Part shown: one piece after another, positions 16,808 through 24,953 of the stretch
How the letters are laid out: every line of letters starts with the position of its first letter
Numbering within the stretch: position 1 is the stretch's first letter
Assembly: GCA_963649615.1 (NCBI GenBank)
Contig: CAVJIN010000003.1
Span: forward strand, 1-64,000
Reading direction: 5' to 3'
DNA: 64,000 bases
DNA from: UBA9732 sp963649615
GTDB lineage: Bacteria > Spirochaetota > Spirochaetia > Sphaerochaetales > Sphaerochaetaceae
Position numbers and translations under genes: made by a program
Notes under the pieces: generated by a model
The model's input: the letters and a program-made list of their open reading frames with translations, nothing else
Databases searched by the model: none
What the model was told of the DNA's origin: nothing

Positions 16808-17440
16808 TCATTCAATCTTCATACCACGCTTCTTTGCTTCACGCAAGAAAAAGAAACCAGACATCACCATTATGCCGTTATCCATTTCGCCAGTACCAAG
16901 CTTTTCTAGAACCTCGGAAACAGGAATTGAGATAATGTCTATTTCCTCATTTTTATCTAATTTGCGCTCGTCTTCAGCATGGACTATCTCCAAGTCTTCT
17001 GCAAGAAAAAAATTAGCACTATTATTCATGAACGCTGAATTTGGACAAACAGAGCCGATAAACTTAAAAGAATGGGCAACAATCCCCGTTTCTTCCTCAA
17101 GCTCTCGCAGTCCGGCATCTCTAGGACTCTCACCTTTTTCTACCAAGCCAGCTGGAAACTCCAAGGTGATAGTGTCAGAGCCATGCCGGAATTGTCTCTC
17201 CATAACAAACCGAGGCACTCCATCTTCTCCCACAAAATAAGGGACAATGTTCACCCATTGAGGAGACTCAATTTCCACAAAATCTCCTTCTCTTCCATCC
17301 TGACTTTTTCTGTGCACGCTATTTATACTAAAAATTGGAGTGTCATACACTCGGGTTCTAGATGTTGTCTCCCACACAAGCCTAGCTTGATTAGGTGCAT
17401 TCTCCACGGAATGAAAGCTGAATTCTGTCACACGCCTCAT
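16808..17440 (-). CDS. NUDIX hydrolase, ADP-ribose pyrophosphatase-like
   Basis: A 210-aa hydrolase of nucleoside-diphosphate derivatives, most like ADP-ribose/ADP-sugar pyrophosphatases. A complete NUDIX box starts at the Gly of GLVEKGESPRDAGL and continues RELEEETGI, preceded by LEFPAG as is typical of the ADPR group. The frame is open up to 17494, but ATG 17440 has AGGAG eight bases upstream and does not overlap the mrp gene, so I use it. It lies five bases after the mrp stop and is likely cotranscribed with it and with the alpha-galactosidase gene. Exact substrate is not determined. Confidence 0.88.
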   Translation of the reverse strand: MRRVTEFSFHSVENAPNQARLVWETTSRTRVYDTPIFSINSVHRKSQDGREGDFVEIESPQWVNIVPYFVGEDGVPRFVMERQFRHGSDTITLEFPAGLVEKGESPRDAGLRELEEETGIVAHSFKFIGSVCPNSAFMNNSANFFLAEDLEIVHAEDERKLDKNEEIDIISIPVSEVLEKLGTGEMDNGIMVMSGFFFLREAKKRGMKIE

Positions 17441-17445
17441 TCCTA

Positions 17446-18357
17446 TTACTCCTGAATTCCCTTTGATGGACAGTTCGCAGAACAAGTTGCGCAAGAAGAC
17501 GGCGAACAGCTAGAAAGCTTTGAGACATACGGAGTATGAACCACGGTAGTATTCTCTTGAATATAGCTGGCAATCTTCTTAAACTCTTTTGCGCTTTCCG
17601 ATTCCGGATTCTCTGCAAGCCAGTCAGCACCCTCATCTTCATCCTGTTGTAGTCCAATCTCCAACGGAATTGCACCCAAGAAAGGAATATCCATCTCTTC
17701 ACAAAGCTTTTTCCCGCCATCTTTTCCAAAAACTTGAATATGTTTCCCACAATCAGGACATACAAGATAGCTCATATTTTCCACTAATCCGATAATATCA
17801 ACATCCAACTGTCTTGAAAATGAAATACTTCTTCTAACATCCAAAATGGACACTTGTTGAGGAGTTGTAACAATAATTGAACCAGTCATATCTGGAATAG
17901 ACTGACACACTGTCAGTTGTTCATCTCCGGTTCCAGGGGGAGAATCAATAAGGAGGTAGTCCAAAGTTCCCCACTCAACATCTGCAAGGAATTGTTTGAT
18001 TACACTAATTTTCATAGGTCCCCTAAAAATGATAGCCTGTTCTGGGGATGTTACAGCAAAACTTAAGCTAACAACCTTCAAATTAGGCATTGGAGACACA
18101 GGGAGAATAGAAGTTTCATCTTCCGTAGATTGAAGAATTGCACCTTCACAACCAAACATCTTAGGAATGTTTGGACCATGAATGTCTGTATCTAAAACAC
18201 CTACCTTGTAACCCATAGACAACAGAGCACGGGCCAAGTTAACGGTCACGGTGCTTTTTCCAACACCACCTTTTCCGCTCATAACAATAATCTTTCGATC
18301 AATCTTACTCATCCTATCATGGATTCGTAAATCTTGAAGTTCCATTTCATCTGGCAT
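17446..18357 (-). CDS. Mrp/NBP35-type Fe-S cluster carrier ATPase
   Basis: Deviant Walker A P-loop ATPase of the Mrp/ApbC family that carries and delivers [4Fe-4S] clusters. The 303-aa protein has VMSGKGGVGKSTVTVNLA near the N-terminus, DTDIHGPNIPKMFG, the IDSPPGTGDEQLTVCQ switch II region, and the QQVSILDVRRSISFSRQL element. A CATCSANC cysteine motif lies in an extra C-terminal tail (SSCSPSSCATCSANCPSKG), giving a Cys-rich end beyond the usual CxxC in the core (CPDCGKHIQVFG). ATG 18357 follows GGGAGG with a five-base gap and is preferred over upstream in-frame codons. The first gene of the mrp-NUDIX-GH36 run. Confidence 0.92.
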   Translation of the reverse strand: MPDEMELQDLRIHDRMSKIDRKIIVMSGKGGVGKSTVTVNLARALLSMGYKVGVLDTDIHGPNIPKMFGCEGAILQSTEDETSILPVSPMPNLKVVSLSFAVTSPEQAIIFRGPMKISVIKQFLADVEWGTLDYLLIDSPPGTGDEQLTVCQSIPDMTGSIIVTTPQQVSILDVRRSISFSRQLDVDIIGLVENMSYLVCPDCGKHIQVFGKDGGKKLCEEMDIPFLGAIPLEIGLQQDEDEGADWLAENPESESAKEFKKIASYIQENTTVVHTPYVSKLSSCSPSSCATCSANCPSKGIQE

Positions 18358-18519
18358 AATTGCCTCCCAAAACAAAGATAGACCCTAAAAAGTGATTGGG
18401 CAAGTATAAAAATGAACTGTGTGAATGAACTGTCTGCATACAATACATACTATTATTATATATAGATACCCACTTGATAAATTTGAACCATAAAAGCTAA
18501 TATATCGGCAGCAGTTTAC

Positions 18520-18536
18520 GGACAAATTTTTTGTCC
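18520..18536 (+). promoter_or_regulatory. 7-bp inverted repeat just upstream of oadG
   Basis: GGACAAA-TTT-TTTGTCC is a perfect inverted repeat 10 nt before the oadG SD (AAAAGGGGAG). No T tract follows, so it is not a terminator. It could be an operator or an mRNA 5' stem. The rest of the 204-nt gap between mrp and oadG is AT-rich and must hold the divergent promoters; none stands out. Confidence 0.35.
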
Positions 18537-18561
18537 ATGCAATACTAAAAGGGGAGTTAAT

Positions 18562-18843
18562 ATGTACTTGTTAGCACAACTACCTGCAGAACAGCTAACC
18601 TCACAGATCAAGAACGGGCTTATTCTCTTGGTCCTTGGTATGGCTATCGTTTTTGTGTTTCTAACAATTCTTGTATTCTCAACAAAGTTGGTCTCCAAGA
18701 TTGTTAGAAAATTTGAATCCAAAAGTCCTGCACCAGCAACAGTTGTTGCAGAACCTGTTGCCCAGCCAGTGGCAAAAGCTGCAGCAAAGGACGCTGAAGT
18801 GGCAGCCGCCATTGCAGCCGCTGTGGCAAAGTCAAAAAATTGA
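18562..18843 (+). CDS. oadG: oxaloacetate decarboxylase gamma subunit (sodium pump)
   Basis: Small membrane anchor of the OAD complex that holds the alpha and beta subunits together. The 93-aa protein has one transmembrane helix (GLILLVLGMAIVFVFLTILVFS, about 19-40) and a C-terminal Pro/Ala-rich linker ending in an alanine-rich stretch. It is preceded by AAAAGGGGAG five bases before the ATG. It is the first gene of oadGAB, a common order. Identification rests on size, helix position and the adjacent alpha and beta genes. Confidence 0.9.
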   Translation: MYLLAQLPAEQLTSQIKNGLILLVLGMAIVFVFLTILVFSTKLVSKIVRKFESKSPAPATVVAEPVAQPVAKAAAKDAEVAAAIAAAVAKSKN

Positions 18844-18863
18844 GTAAAGGACGGCAGAGGCAA

Positions 18864-20999
18864 ATGAAAAAAATCAATTTTATGTGTACGGCATTCAGAG
18901 ATGGATTCCAATCTGTCTATGGTGCAAGAGTTTTTACAAAAGATTTCATGCCAGCTGTTGAAGCGGCAAGAAAAGCTGGAATCACACATTTTGAAGCAGG
19001 TGGCGGAGCTAGATTCCAGGCCCTTTACTTCTACACAAATGAAGATGCTTTTGAAATGATGGACGAATTCCGCAGAGTTGCAGGACCAGATGCAAATTTG
19101 CAGACTCTCTCAAGAGGTGTCAATGTTGTTGGTCTTGATTCTCAGCCAAGAGATATCATCAAACTTCATGCAGAGATGTTTAAAAAGCATGGTATGACAA
19201 CAATCAGAAACTTTGATGCACTCAATGATGTTAACAACCTCATTGACAGCGGAAAAGCCATTCATGATGCTGGGCTCAAACACGAGATTACCATCACAAT
19301 GATGAGTCTTCCTCCAAAAACAACTGGCGCTCATGATCCAGATTTCTATGAAAATGTTCTTAGACAAATTCTTGATGCAGGAATCCCATTTGACAGTCTT
19401 TGTTTCAAGGACGCTTCTGGAACATCAACCCCAGCTGTTGTATACGAAACAATCAAGAGAGCTAGAAAGCTTCTTGGTAACGATATTACAATTGTAATGC
19501 ACAGCCATGATACAGCAGGTTGCTGCGTACAGCAGTATGTAAGTGCTTTGGAGGCAGGAGCCAACCAGCTTGATCTTTCAATGCAGCCAGCATCTGGTGG
19601 AACATGTCAGCCAGATATTATCACAATGTGGCACGCACTTCGTGGAACAGAATATGATCTTGGAGTTGATATTCACGCAATCCAGAAAGCAGAAGCAGTA
19701 TTTGAAGATTGCATGAAAGATTACTTCCTGCCACCAGAGGCAACAACAGTCAATCCTAACATTCCATTCTTCCCTCTCCCAGGTGGAGCTCTTACAGCAA
19801 ACACACAAATGCTCAGAGACAACGGACTTATGGATAAGTACCCAGAAATTGTTGAAGCAATGGGCGAGACAGTTGCAAAGGGTGGTTTTGGAACTTCTGT
19901 TACACCAGTTTCACAATTCTACTTCCAACAGGCTTTCAACAACGTAATCTTTGGGCCTTGGAAAAAGATTGCTGAAGGTTACGGAAAAATGGTTCTTGGT
20001 TACTTTGGAAAAACTCCAGTTGCTCCAGATCCAGAAGTTGTAAAGATTGCTGCAGAACAGCTTAAAAAAGAACCAACAACAAAGAAAGTCGTTGATATTA
20101 ATGACGCAGATCCTACTAAGGGCGTCAAGGCTGCAACAAAGATGCTTCAAGACAATGGTATTGAAGTCACAGATGAGAACATCTTCATTGCTGCATCTTG
20201 TAAGGAAAAGGGTATCCTTTATCTTACTGGTAAATCCAAGGTTAACGGAGTCAGAAAGATTGACAGAGCAGAAGAAGCAGCCAAGAAGGCTGGCGAATAC
20301 ACCGTTGAAGTCAACGGCAAGGCATACGGTGTTAAACTTGGCAAAAACAACGCAACTGTTAACGGTGTTGAGTATCCACTAAGCGTTGCATTTGGAATTG
20401 ATGAAGCAGCAATTAAAGCAGCCCCTGTAGCTCAGGTTGAAACTTCCACCTATCAGGGTCCAGCAACAAGCGAGAAGGTTCTTGCCCCAATGCCAGGTCT
20501 CGTTCTTAGACTTGAAGTCAAGGAAGGCCAGCAGGTCAAGAAAAACCAGCTTATCATGGTCATGGAAGCTATGAAGATGGAAAATGAAATCTATGCTCCA
20601 TGTGATGGAACAGTTGGTAAGATTGCAGTAACAACCGGTCAGCAACTTGTTGCAGACGATTTGATTATGACAATTGTCAACGGCAACGCTCCAGTAGAGC
20701 AGGCAACTCCAGTTGCTCCAACACAGCCAGTAGCACCAGCTCCAGCAGAGCCAGTAGCTCCAGTTGCACCAAAGGCTGTAGCCGGCGGAGAGAAGGTTCT
20801 TGCCCCAATGCCAGGTCTCGTTCTTAGACTTGAAGTCAAGGAAGGCCAGCAGGTCAAGAAAAACCAGCTTATCATGGTCATGGAAGCTATGAAGATGGAA
20901 AATGAAATCTATGCTCCATGTGATGGAACAATTGGTAGCATTGCTGTTACAGCTGGACAGCAGCTTGTTACTGATGATCTCATTATGACAATTGTATGA
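18864..20999 (+). CDS. oadA: oxaloacetate decarboxylase alpha subunit with two tandem biotinyl domains
   Basis: Biotin-dependent carboxyltransferase; it moves CO2 from oxaloacetate (or a related acid) to biotin, which OadB then decarboxylates while exporting Na+. The 711-aa protein starts MKKINFMCTAFRDGFQS. It has the TIM-barrel (FKDASGTSTP, VMHSHDTAGCC with metal-binding His, MQPASGGTCQPD) and the PYC_OADA domain. Two near-identical biotinyl domains follow, each with the EAMKMEN motif (Lys571 and Lys677), separated by a Pro/Ala linker of about 35 aa. Most family members have one. A TTG at 18840 overlaps the oadG stop, but ATG 18864 fits the family start. Substrate is inferred from the operon. 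Confidence 0.93.
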   Translation: MKKINFMCTAFRDGFQSVYGARVFTKDFMPAVEAARKAGITHFEAGGGARFQALYFYTNEDAFEMMDEFRRVAGPDANLQTLSRGVNVVGLDSQPRDIIKLHAEMFKKHGMTTIRNFDALNDVNNLIDSGKAIHDAGLKHEITITMMSLPPKTTGAHDPDFYENVLRQILDAGIPFDSLCFKDASGTSTPAVVYETIKRARKLLGNDITIVMHSHDTAGCCVQQYVSALEAGANQLDLSMQPASGGTCQPDIITMWHALRGTEYDLGVDIHAIQKAEAVFEDCMKDYFLPPEATTVNPNIPFFPLPGGALTANTQMLRDNGLMDKYPEIVEAMGETVAKGGFGTSVTPVSQFYFQQAFNNVIFGPWKKIAEGYGKMVLGYFGKTPVAPDPEVVKIAAEQLKKEPTTKKVVDINDADPTKGVKAATKMLQDNGIEVTDENIFIAASCKEKGILYLTGKSKVNGVRKIDRAEEAAKKAGEYTVEVNGKAYGVKLGKNNATVNGVEYPLSVAFGIDEAAIKAAPVAQVETSTYQGPATSEKVLAPMPGLVLRLEVKEGQQVKKNQLIMVMEAMKMENEIYAPCDGTVGKIAVTTGQQLVADDLIMTIVNGNAPVEQATPVAPTQPVAPAPAEPVAPVAPKAVAGGEKVLAPMPGLVLRLEVKEGQQVKKNQLIMVMEAMKMENEIYAPCDGTIGSIAVTAGQQLVTDDLIMTIV
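20472..20930 (+). repeat. 141-bp perfect direct repeat encoding the OadA biotinyl domain
   Basis: Positions 20472-20612 and 20790-20930 are identical by eye over 141 bases including synonymous sites, with a 318-bp (106-codon) offset. Both copies include the biotin-accepting Lys. The sequences diverge after this block (VGKIAVTTGQQLVAD versus IGSIAVTAGQQLVTD), so the block looks like a recent duplication or gene conversion within an older duplicated domain. Confidence 0.9.
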
Positions 21000-21010
21000 G
21001 GGGAAAATAA

Positions 21011-22255
21011 ATGAGTACTTCATTACTTAACCTGTGGCAGTCCACAGGACTATATGGATTCCTTGGAATGGATCCAGCATCTGGGTTTAATATTCTAAAC
21101 CTTGTTATGATTCTTGTAGGTCTTCTTCTTTTCTGGCTTGCAATTAAGAAAGGCTTTGAACCACTACTTCTCATCCCTATTGGAATGGGTTGTGTGCTTA
21201 GTAACATTCCATTTGCATACATTGCAGGAACAGACCCTTCTCTTCCAGAAGGTGCATTGGGAGCCACAGGCTTCATCAAGATTCTGTTTGATGCAGGAAT
21301 TCAAAGCGGATTGTTCCCTGTATTAATCTTCGTTGGCGTTGGTGCAATGACAGACTTTGGTCCTCTTATTGCTAACCCAAAGACACTGCTTCTTGGTGCA
21401 GCTGCACAACTTGGTATCTTTGTAGCCCTTATTGGAGCTCTTCTTGTTAGCTTCATTCCAGGCATCAATTTTGACCTCCACGCAGCAGCTTCAATTGGTA
21501 TCATTGGTGGTGCTGATGGTCCTACGGCAATTTATGTAACAACGCGTCTTGCATCTGACCTACTTGGTCCTATTGCAGTTGCAGCCTATTCTTACATGGC
21601 TCTTGTTCCTGTTATTCAGCCACCTATCATGAAGGCTCTTACAACAGAAGAAGAAAGAAAAATTAAGATGCAGCAGCTCAGACCAGTTAGTAAGACTGAA
21701 AAGATTATCTTCCCTATTTCTGTTATCATTGTTTGTGCAATCCTTCTTCCAAGTGCAACACCTCTTATTGGTGCATTGATGTTTGGAAACTTCCTTAAGG
21801 AAAGTGGTTGTACTGGTAGACTTGCAGATACAGCAAGTAACGCAATGATGAACACAGTTACTATTTTCTTGGGCCTCTCTGTTGGTTCAAAGATGGAAGC
21901 TTCAAAGTTCTTGCAGCTTAATACTCTTGGTATTCTCTTACTTGGAGCTATTGCATTTAGCTTTGGAACCGCCGGTGGTGTTCTTATTGCAAAGCTTATG
22001 AACAAGCTTGATCCTAAGCATCCTGTTAACCCACTCATTGGTAGTGCTGGTGTTTCAGCTGTTCCTATGGCAGCTAGAGTTTCCAGTAAGGTTGGTCAGG
22101 AAGCAGATCCTCAGAACTTCCTTCTCATGCACGCTATGGGACCAAACGTCTCTGGTGTTATTGGAAGTGCTGTTGTTGCTGGTGTTCTTCTTGCATGTGT
22201 TCCTATCATGGAGCCTCTTATTGATGGACTTAGACCAGCTGTTGCTCTTCTGTAA
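21011..22255 (+). CDS. oadB: sodium-pumping decarboxylase beta subunit
   Basis: Integral membrane subunit that decarboxylates carboxybiotin on OadA and exports Na+. The 414-aa protein has about nine or more hydrophobic segments, the GIIGGADGPTAIYVTTRLA motif (about 160-180, with the Asp needed for Na+ coupling), GVSAVPMAARVSSKVGQEADP, and the terminal HAMGPNVSGVIGSAVVAGVL region. The gap to oadA is 11 nt with GAGGGGAAA before the ATG. The operon ends at a clear terminator. The same family serves oxaloacetate, methylmalonyl-CoA and glutaconyl-CoA decarboxylases, so the substrate depends on OadA. Confidence 0.95.
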   Translation: MSTSLLNLWQSTGLYGFLGMDPASGFNILNLVMILVGLLLFWLAIKKGFEPLLLIPIGMGCVLSNIPFAYIAGTDPSLPEGALGATGFIKILFDAGIQSGLFPVLIFVGVGAMTDFGPLIANPKTLLLGAAAQLGIFVALIGALLVSFIPGINFDLHAAASIGIIGGADGPTAIYVTTRLASDLLGPIAVAAYSYMALVPVIQPPIMKALTTEEERKIKMQQLRPVSKTEKIIFPISVIIVCAILLPSATPLIGALMFGNFLKESGCTGRLADTASNAMMNTVTIFLGLSVGSKMEASKFLQLNTLGILLLGAIAFSFGTAGGVLIAKLMNKLDPKHPVNPLIGSAGVSAVPMAARVSSKVGQEADPQNFLLMHAMGPNVSGVIGSAVVAGVLLACVPIMEPLIDGLRPAVALL

Positions 22256-22281
22256 GATTAACATAAGATTAGAAATAGAAC

Positions 22282-22312
22282 AAAAAAGGGTTGCACAAAG
22301 CAACCCTTTTTT
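22282..22312. terminator. bidirectional intrinsic terminator after oadGAB
   Basis: A 13-bp perfect stem (AAAAAAGGGTTGC / GCAACCCTTTTTT) with a five-base loop lies 26 nt after the oadB stop. The flanking A6 and T6 runs make it a good Rho-independent terminator for both oadGAB and the convergent esterase gene. Confidence 0.9.
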
Positions 22313-22328
22313 ATTACTACAAAACAAA

Positions 22329-22952
22329 TTATTTTAACAGCTCTGCAATAATTGGAGCTAATGCTTCTGCTAGTGCTTTGTGACTTTCTAATGTCATGTG
22401 AAGACAATCTGAGCCGGCACAAGCAACTGTAGAAGCAGCAAAAAAAGCTGACTCTGTTTGACGAGCAACTTCTTCATAAACAGCTGGAACCTTTTTGATT
22501 TCTTCATAAGAGTGTTTATCGCACTCCCAGAAACGACTGTTTTCCACATCCTCTCCCATCATAATTGGAGAGACTAGCAGTATCTTTGGACAATTTTCGC
22601 CGTAGTAATTATGAATCTTATCCACAATTCTCTTTAGCGCATATCCAGAGACCTTTGCAGTCATGTTAAATTGCGCTTTAAAGTCATTTGTGCCAAGCAT
22701 TATGACAATCAAGTCCAACGGACTATGAGTTTTTAGAACAGGTTCCAAGACCTTAATAGCACTTCTATATGGGTCCGAATCATCAGCAAAGCATGTGGAA
22801 CGCCCTCTGTAGCCATCTTCAATTACGTAGAAATCTTGACCAAGAAGATTTTGCAAAAGGCCTGTCCATCTTTCATCTCTGCCAAAGCGCTCATTGTTTT
22901 CTGGATTCACCCCGTACGTGTTTGAATCTCCAAAACATAATATATCTTTCAT
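22329..22952 (-). CDS. SGNH/GDSL-family esterase
   Basis: A 207-aa serine esterase of the SGNH fold. Block I is ILCFGDSNTYG (Ser nucleophile at about 10), block III is VIMLGTNDFK, and block V is DCLHMT near the C-terminus (the D and H complete the triad). The ATG at 22952 overlaps the stop of the upstream gene (ATGA), with AAGGTGG eight bases before it. No signal peptide, so it acts in the cytosol. Cotranscribed with a beta-propeller protein and a Gfo/Idh oxidoreductase, which suggests deacetylation of a pectin- or glycan-derived oligosaccharide. An alternative GTG start four codons upstream is possible. Confidence 0.88.
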   Translation of the reverse strand: MKDILCFGDSNTYGVNPENNERFGRDERWTGLLQNLLGQDFYVIEDGYRGRSTCFADDSDPYRSAIKVLEPVLKTHSPLDLIVIMLGTNDFKAQFNMTAKVSGYALKRIVDKIHNYYGENCPKILLVSPIMMGEDVENSRFWECDKHSYEEIKKVPAVYEEVARQTESAFFAASTVACAGSDCLHMTLESHKALAEALAPIIAELLK

Positions 22953-24952
22953 TTTTTTATCCACCTTGGAAAAGAATACTCACCCCGATAGTTTGAGGCA
23001 TTATAATGCGGATATTTTTCTGGGGCATAGATTTTATCTCTATCCTCCATTGGTCTATCCTGAGTATAAACATACAAGGCTTTTCTATCCCACACGACAA
23101 TTTCCTCACGGTTATCGCCTTCAGTATTAAAAACCTCACAGCACAAATTTGGATGCCCGTCATCTGGAAATGGCACTACAACATCTCCATCTCCATCCAT
23201 CAAGCCACCATGCTCAACACTGGCGTTAAGAAGGATTAAATCCTGTCCAGAACCATCCCAGTTAATTGGTGCAATAATATTACCATTACACACAGCTTCC
23301 CTATGCCATATCTCTTGGCCTTTATAATCATGCATGTAGATAATGCCATTATTTTGCCAATATGTTGTGGTGCAAATCTCAAGGCCAGCCCTCAGGGGGC
23401 AGTAATTTCCAATACTTATGCGCTGTCCATGGCCATTGATATCACGCAGCAGAATCTCTCCCTGCAGATTCACCAGCATAAAGCCTTCCCATCCCGATAC
23501 TATTGCAAGACATGGCTCACTGTCTGGGCCATACTTACCAAAGATAATCTCATCTGTGTGGTCTGTCTCAATTGGAAGAGACCATTTCAACGAGCCATCA
23601 TGGTCAACCATGTTGTAGCAAGAAAAAAGTTCGTCTTTTCCATCTCCATCAAAGTCATAACTAAAGGGAAAATGGCCTGTGTTGTACTTGGAGAAAGTCC
23701 ACAAGAAATTAAGATCTTTATCATAGAGCCAGAGGCGAGAGTATCGGTCTTTAATCAGGATATCACTAGGGCGATCTTGACCTGTGACGTTGACAATGCG
23801 AATTGCATCCACATTGAGTCTATCAAAGGCATAGCGTCCAAATTCCAAACCCGTAACCGTTTTAGGGTCAGCAGTGTTTTGTGGCGTTGGAATGCTCTTT
23901 TTTATCTGCCCTGTACGGCCATCAAGGATGAAAAGTTGAAAATCGTAGCTGGTAATGACCTCGTCAATGCCGTCGTTATCTATGTCATAAATTTGCATTG
24001 GAAGGTCCGTTGTGAGCAATGTAACATCATCGTCATCAATTGGCTCACCCTTCTGCCAAAGAACTTTCCCTGTTTCCATGCTCACAGCTGTCAAACAACT
24101 TATAAAAGGATATCTGTCCTTGTAAACGCGTCGCTGATGCTGAGCAATCAAGAAAAAAAGCTCTTTAGTGCCAGTAAGATGACCAAAGCGAATTTGTCTT
24201 GCTGCACCAAAGTTTTCAAGACTTATGACCTTACTGAGCTTCATTTGAGGAAAATTCGCTCGCTTTTTTGCAACACGCTGTTCATCTGCCTTTTTCTTGT
24301 TTTCAAAAGCCGTTAGCTCTTCATCTGTCATCTCAACACAAACAGAGCTATATTGAGCAGGCATGCATGCAGATAGTGCAATGCAACCATTTTGGTATGT
24401 TGAATCTGTAACCTGGAGAACGTCAACATCATCAAGATAGCATGTGAAAGTACTGTCTTTACATACAACTTTAAGGGAATGAAAATATTCTACAGACCAC
24501 TTAACTTCTTTTGTTGCAAGGATTGTACGCTCTAGCTTATTTACTCTATGAAATTCCACTTTATTGTTATGGAGATAAAATCCATAGTGCATCATGCTAG
24601 TTTGATAGCGAAAAAGAATTCCACATATTTCATCATTTCTCATAGCTCGCATGGAAACCGTAACAGTATAGTCTGTCATGCGAGTATCGCCCTTACGGAG
24701 TACAGGAACAGCCTTTTTTTCTTTTGGGGGCTTAAGTCTCATCTGTTCCATAAGATGTTGGCCATTCAAAAGAGGCGCTGTGACCATCCAAGAAGGACCA
24801 CGGAAATCGAAATCGGCTATTGGATCAAACCAACCACCCTTATAACCTTGTTCTGGATAAAAATGATATTCCCCCATGGCGGAATGATCTCTGTCATAGG
24901 GGAATGCTCCTAGCGGGAAACTGGAGAAATTGTCATATAAGACTTGATTCAT
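22949..24952 (-). CDS. beta-sandwich plus calcium-loop beta-propeller protein, rhamnogalacturonan lyase-like
   Basis: A 667-aa soluble protein without a signal peptide. Residues about 1-205 look like a concanavalin/LamG or DUF1080-type beta sandwich (TVTVSMRAMRNDEICGILFRYQ). A charged helix (about 210-232) links it to a repetitive beta domain with DxDxDG calcium-loop motifs: DIDNDGIDE (323-331), DFDGDGKDE (433-441), INWDGSGQDL and LMDGDGDVVV. This resembles FG-GAP/VCBS propellers and the propeller of PL11 rhamnogalacturonan lyases. I see no catalytic motif that decides lyase activity, so this is a fold-level call. Its stop overlaps the esterase start, and it begins one base after the oxidoreductase stop, forming one operon. 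Confidence 0.6.
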   Translation of the reverse strand: MNQVLYDNFSSFPLGAFPYDRDHSAMGEYHFYPEQGYKGGWFDPIADFDFRGPSWMVTAPLLNGQHLMEQMRLKPPKEKKAVPVLRKGDTRMTDYTVTVSMRAMRNDEICGILFRYQTSMMHYGFYLHNNKVEFHRVNKLERTILATKEVKWSVEYFHSLKVVCKDSTFTCYLDDVDVLQVTDSTYQNGCIALSACMPAQYSSVCVEMTDEELTAFENKKKADEQRVAKKRANFPQMKLSKVISLENFGAARQIRFGHLTGTKELFFLIAQHQRRVYKDRYPFISCLTAVSMETGKVLWQKGEPIDDDDVTLLTTDLPMQIYDIDNDGIDEVITSYDFQLFILDGRTGQIKKSIPTPQNTADPKTVTGLEFGRYAFDRLNVDAIRIVNVTGQDRPSDILIKDRYSRLWLYDKDLNFLWTFSKYNTGHFPFSYDFDGDGKDELFSCYNMVDHDGSLKWSLPIETDHTDEIIFGKYGPDSEPCLAIVSGWEGFMLVNLQGEILLRDINGHGQRISIGNYCPLRAGLEICTTTYWQNNGIIYMHDYKGQEIWHREAVCNGNIIAPINWDGSGQDLILLNASVEHGGLMDGDGDVVVPFPDDGHPNLCCEVFNTEGDNREEIVVWDRKALYVYTQDRPMEDRDKIYAPEKYPHYNASNYRGEYSFPRWIKK

Positions 24953-24953
24953 G

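Noticed and set aside
18516..18989. 157-codon antisense frame across oadG
   Set aside because: Its Ala/Phe-rich translation is the reverse reading of the oadG alanine linker and it has no SD.
20379..21023. 214-codon antisense frame over oadA/oadB
   Set aside because: It mirrors the repeated biotinyl coding sequence, has no SD or recognisable domain, and lies wholly under well-supported genes.
23303..24316. 337-codon antisense frame under the beta-propeller gene
   Set aside because: Long but of low-complexity, Ile/Cys-rich composition with no family match; the minus-strand gene has clear calcium-loop motifs and tight operon overlaps.
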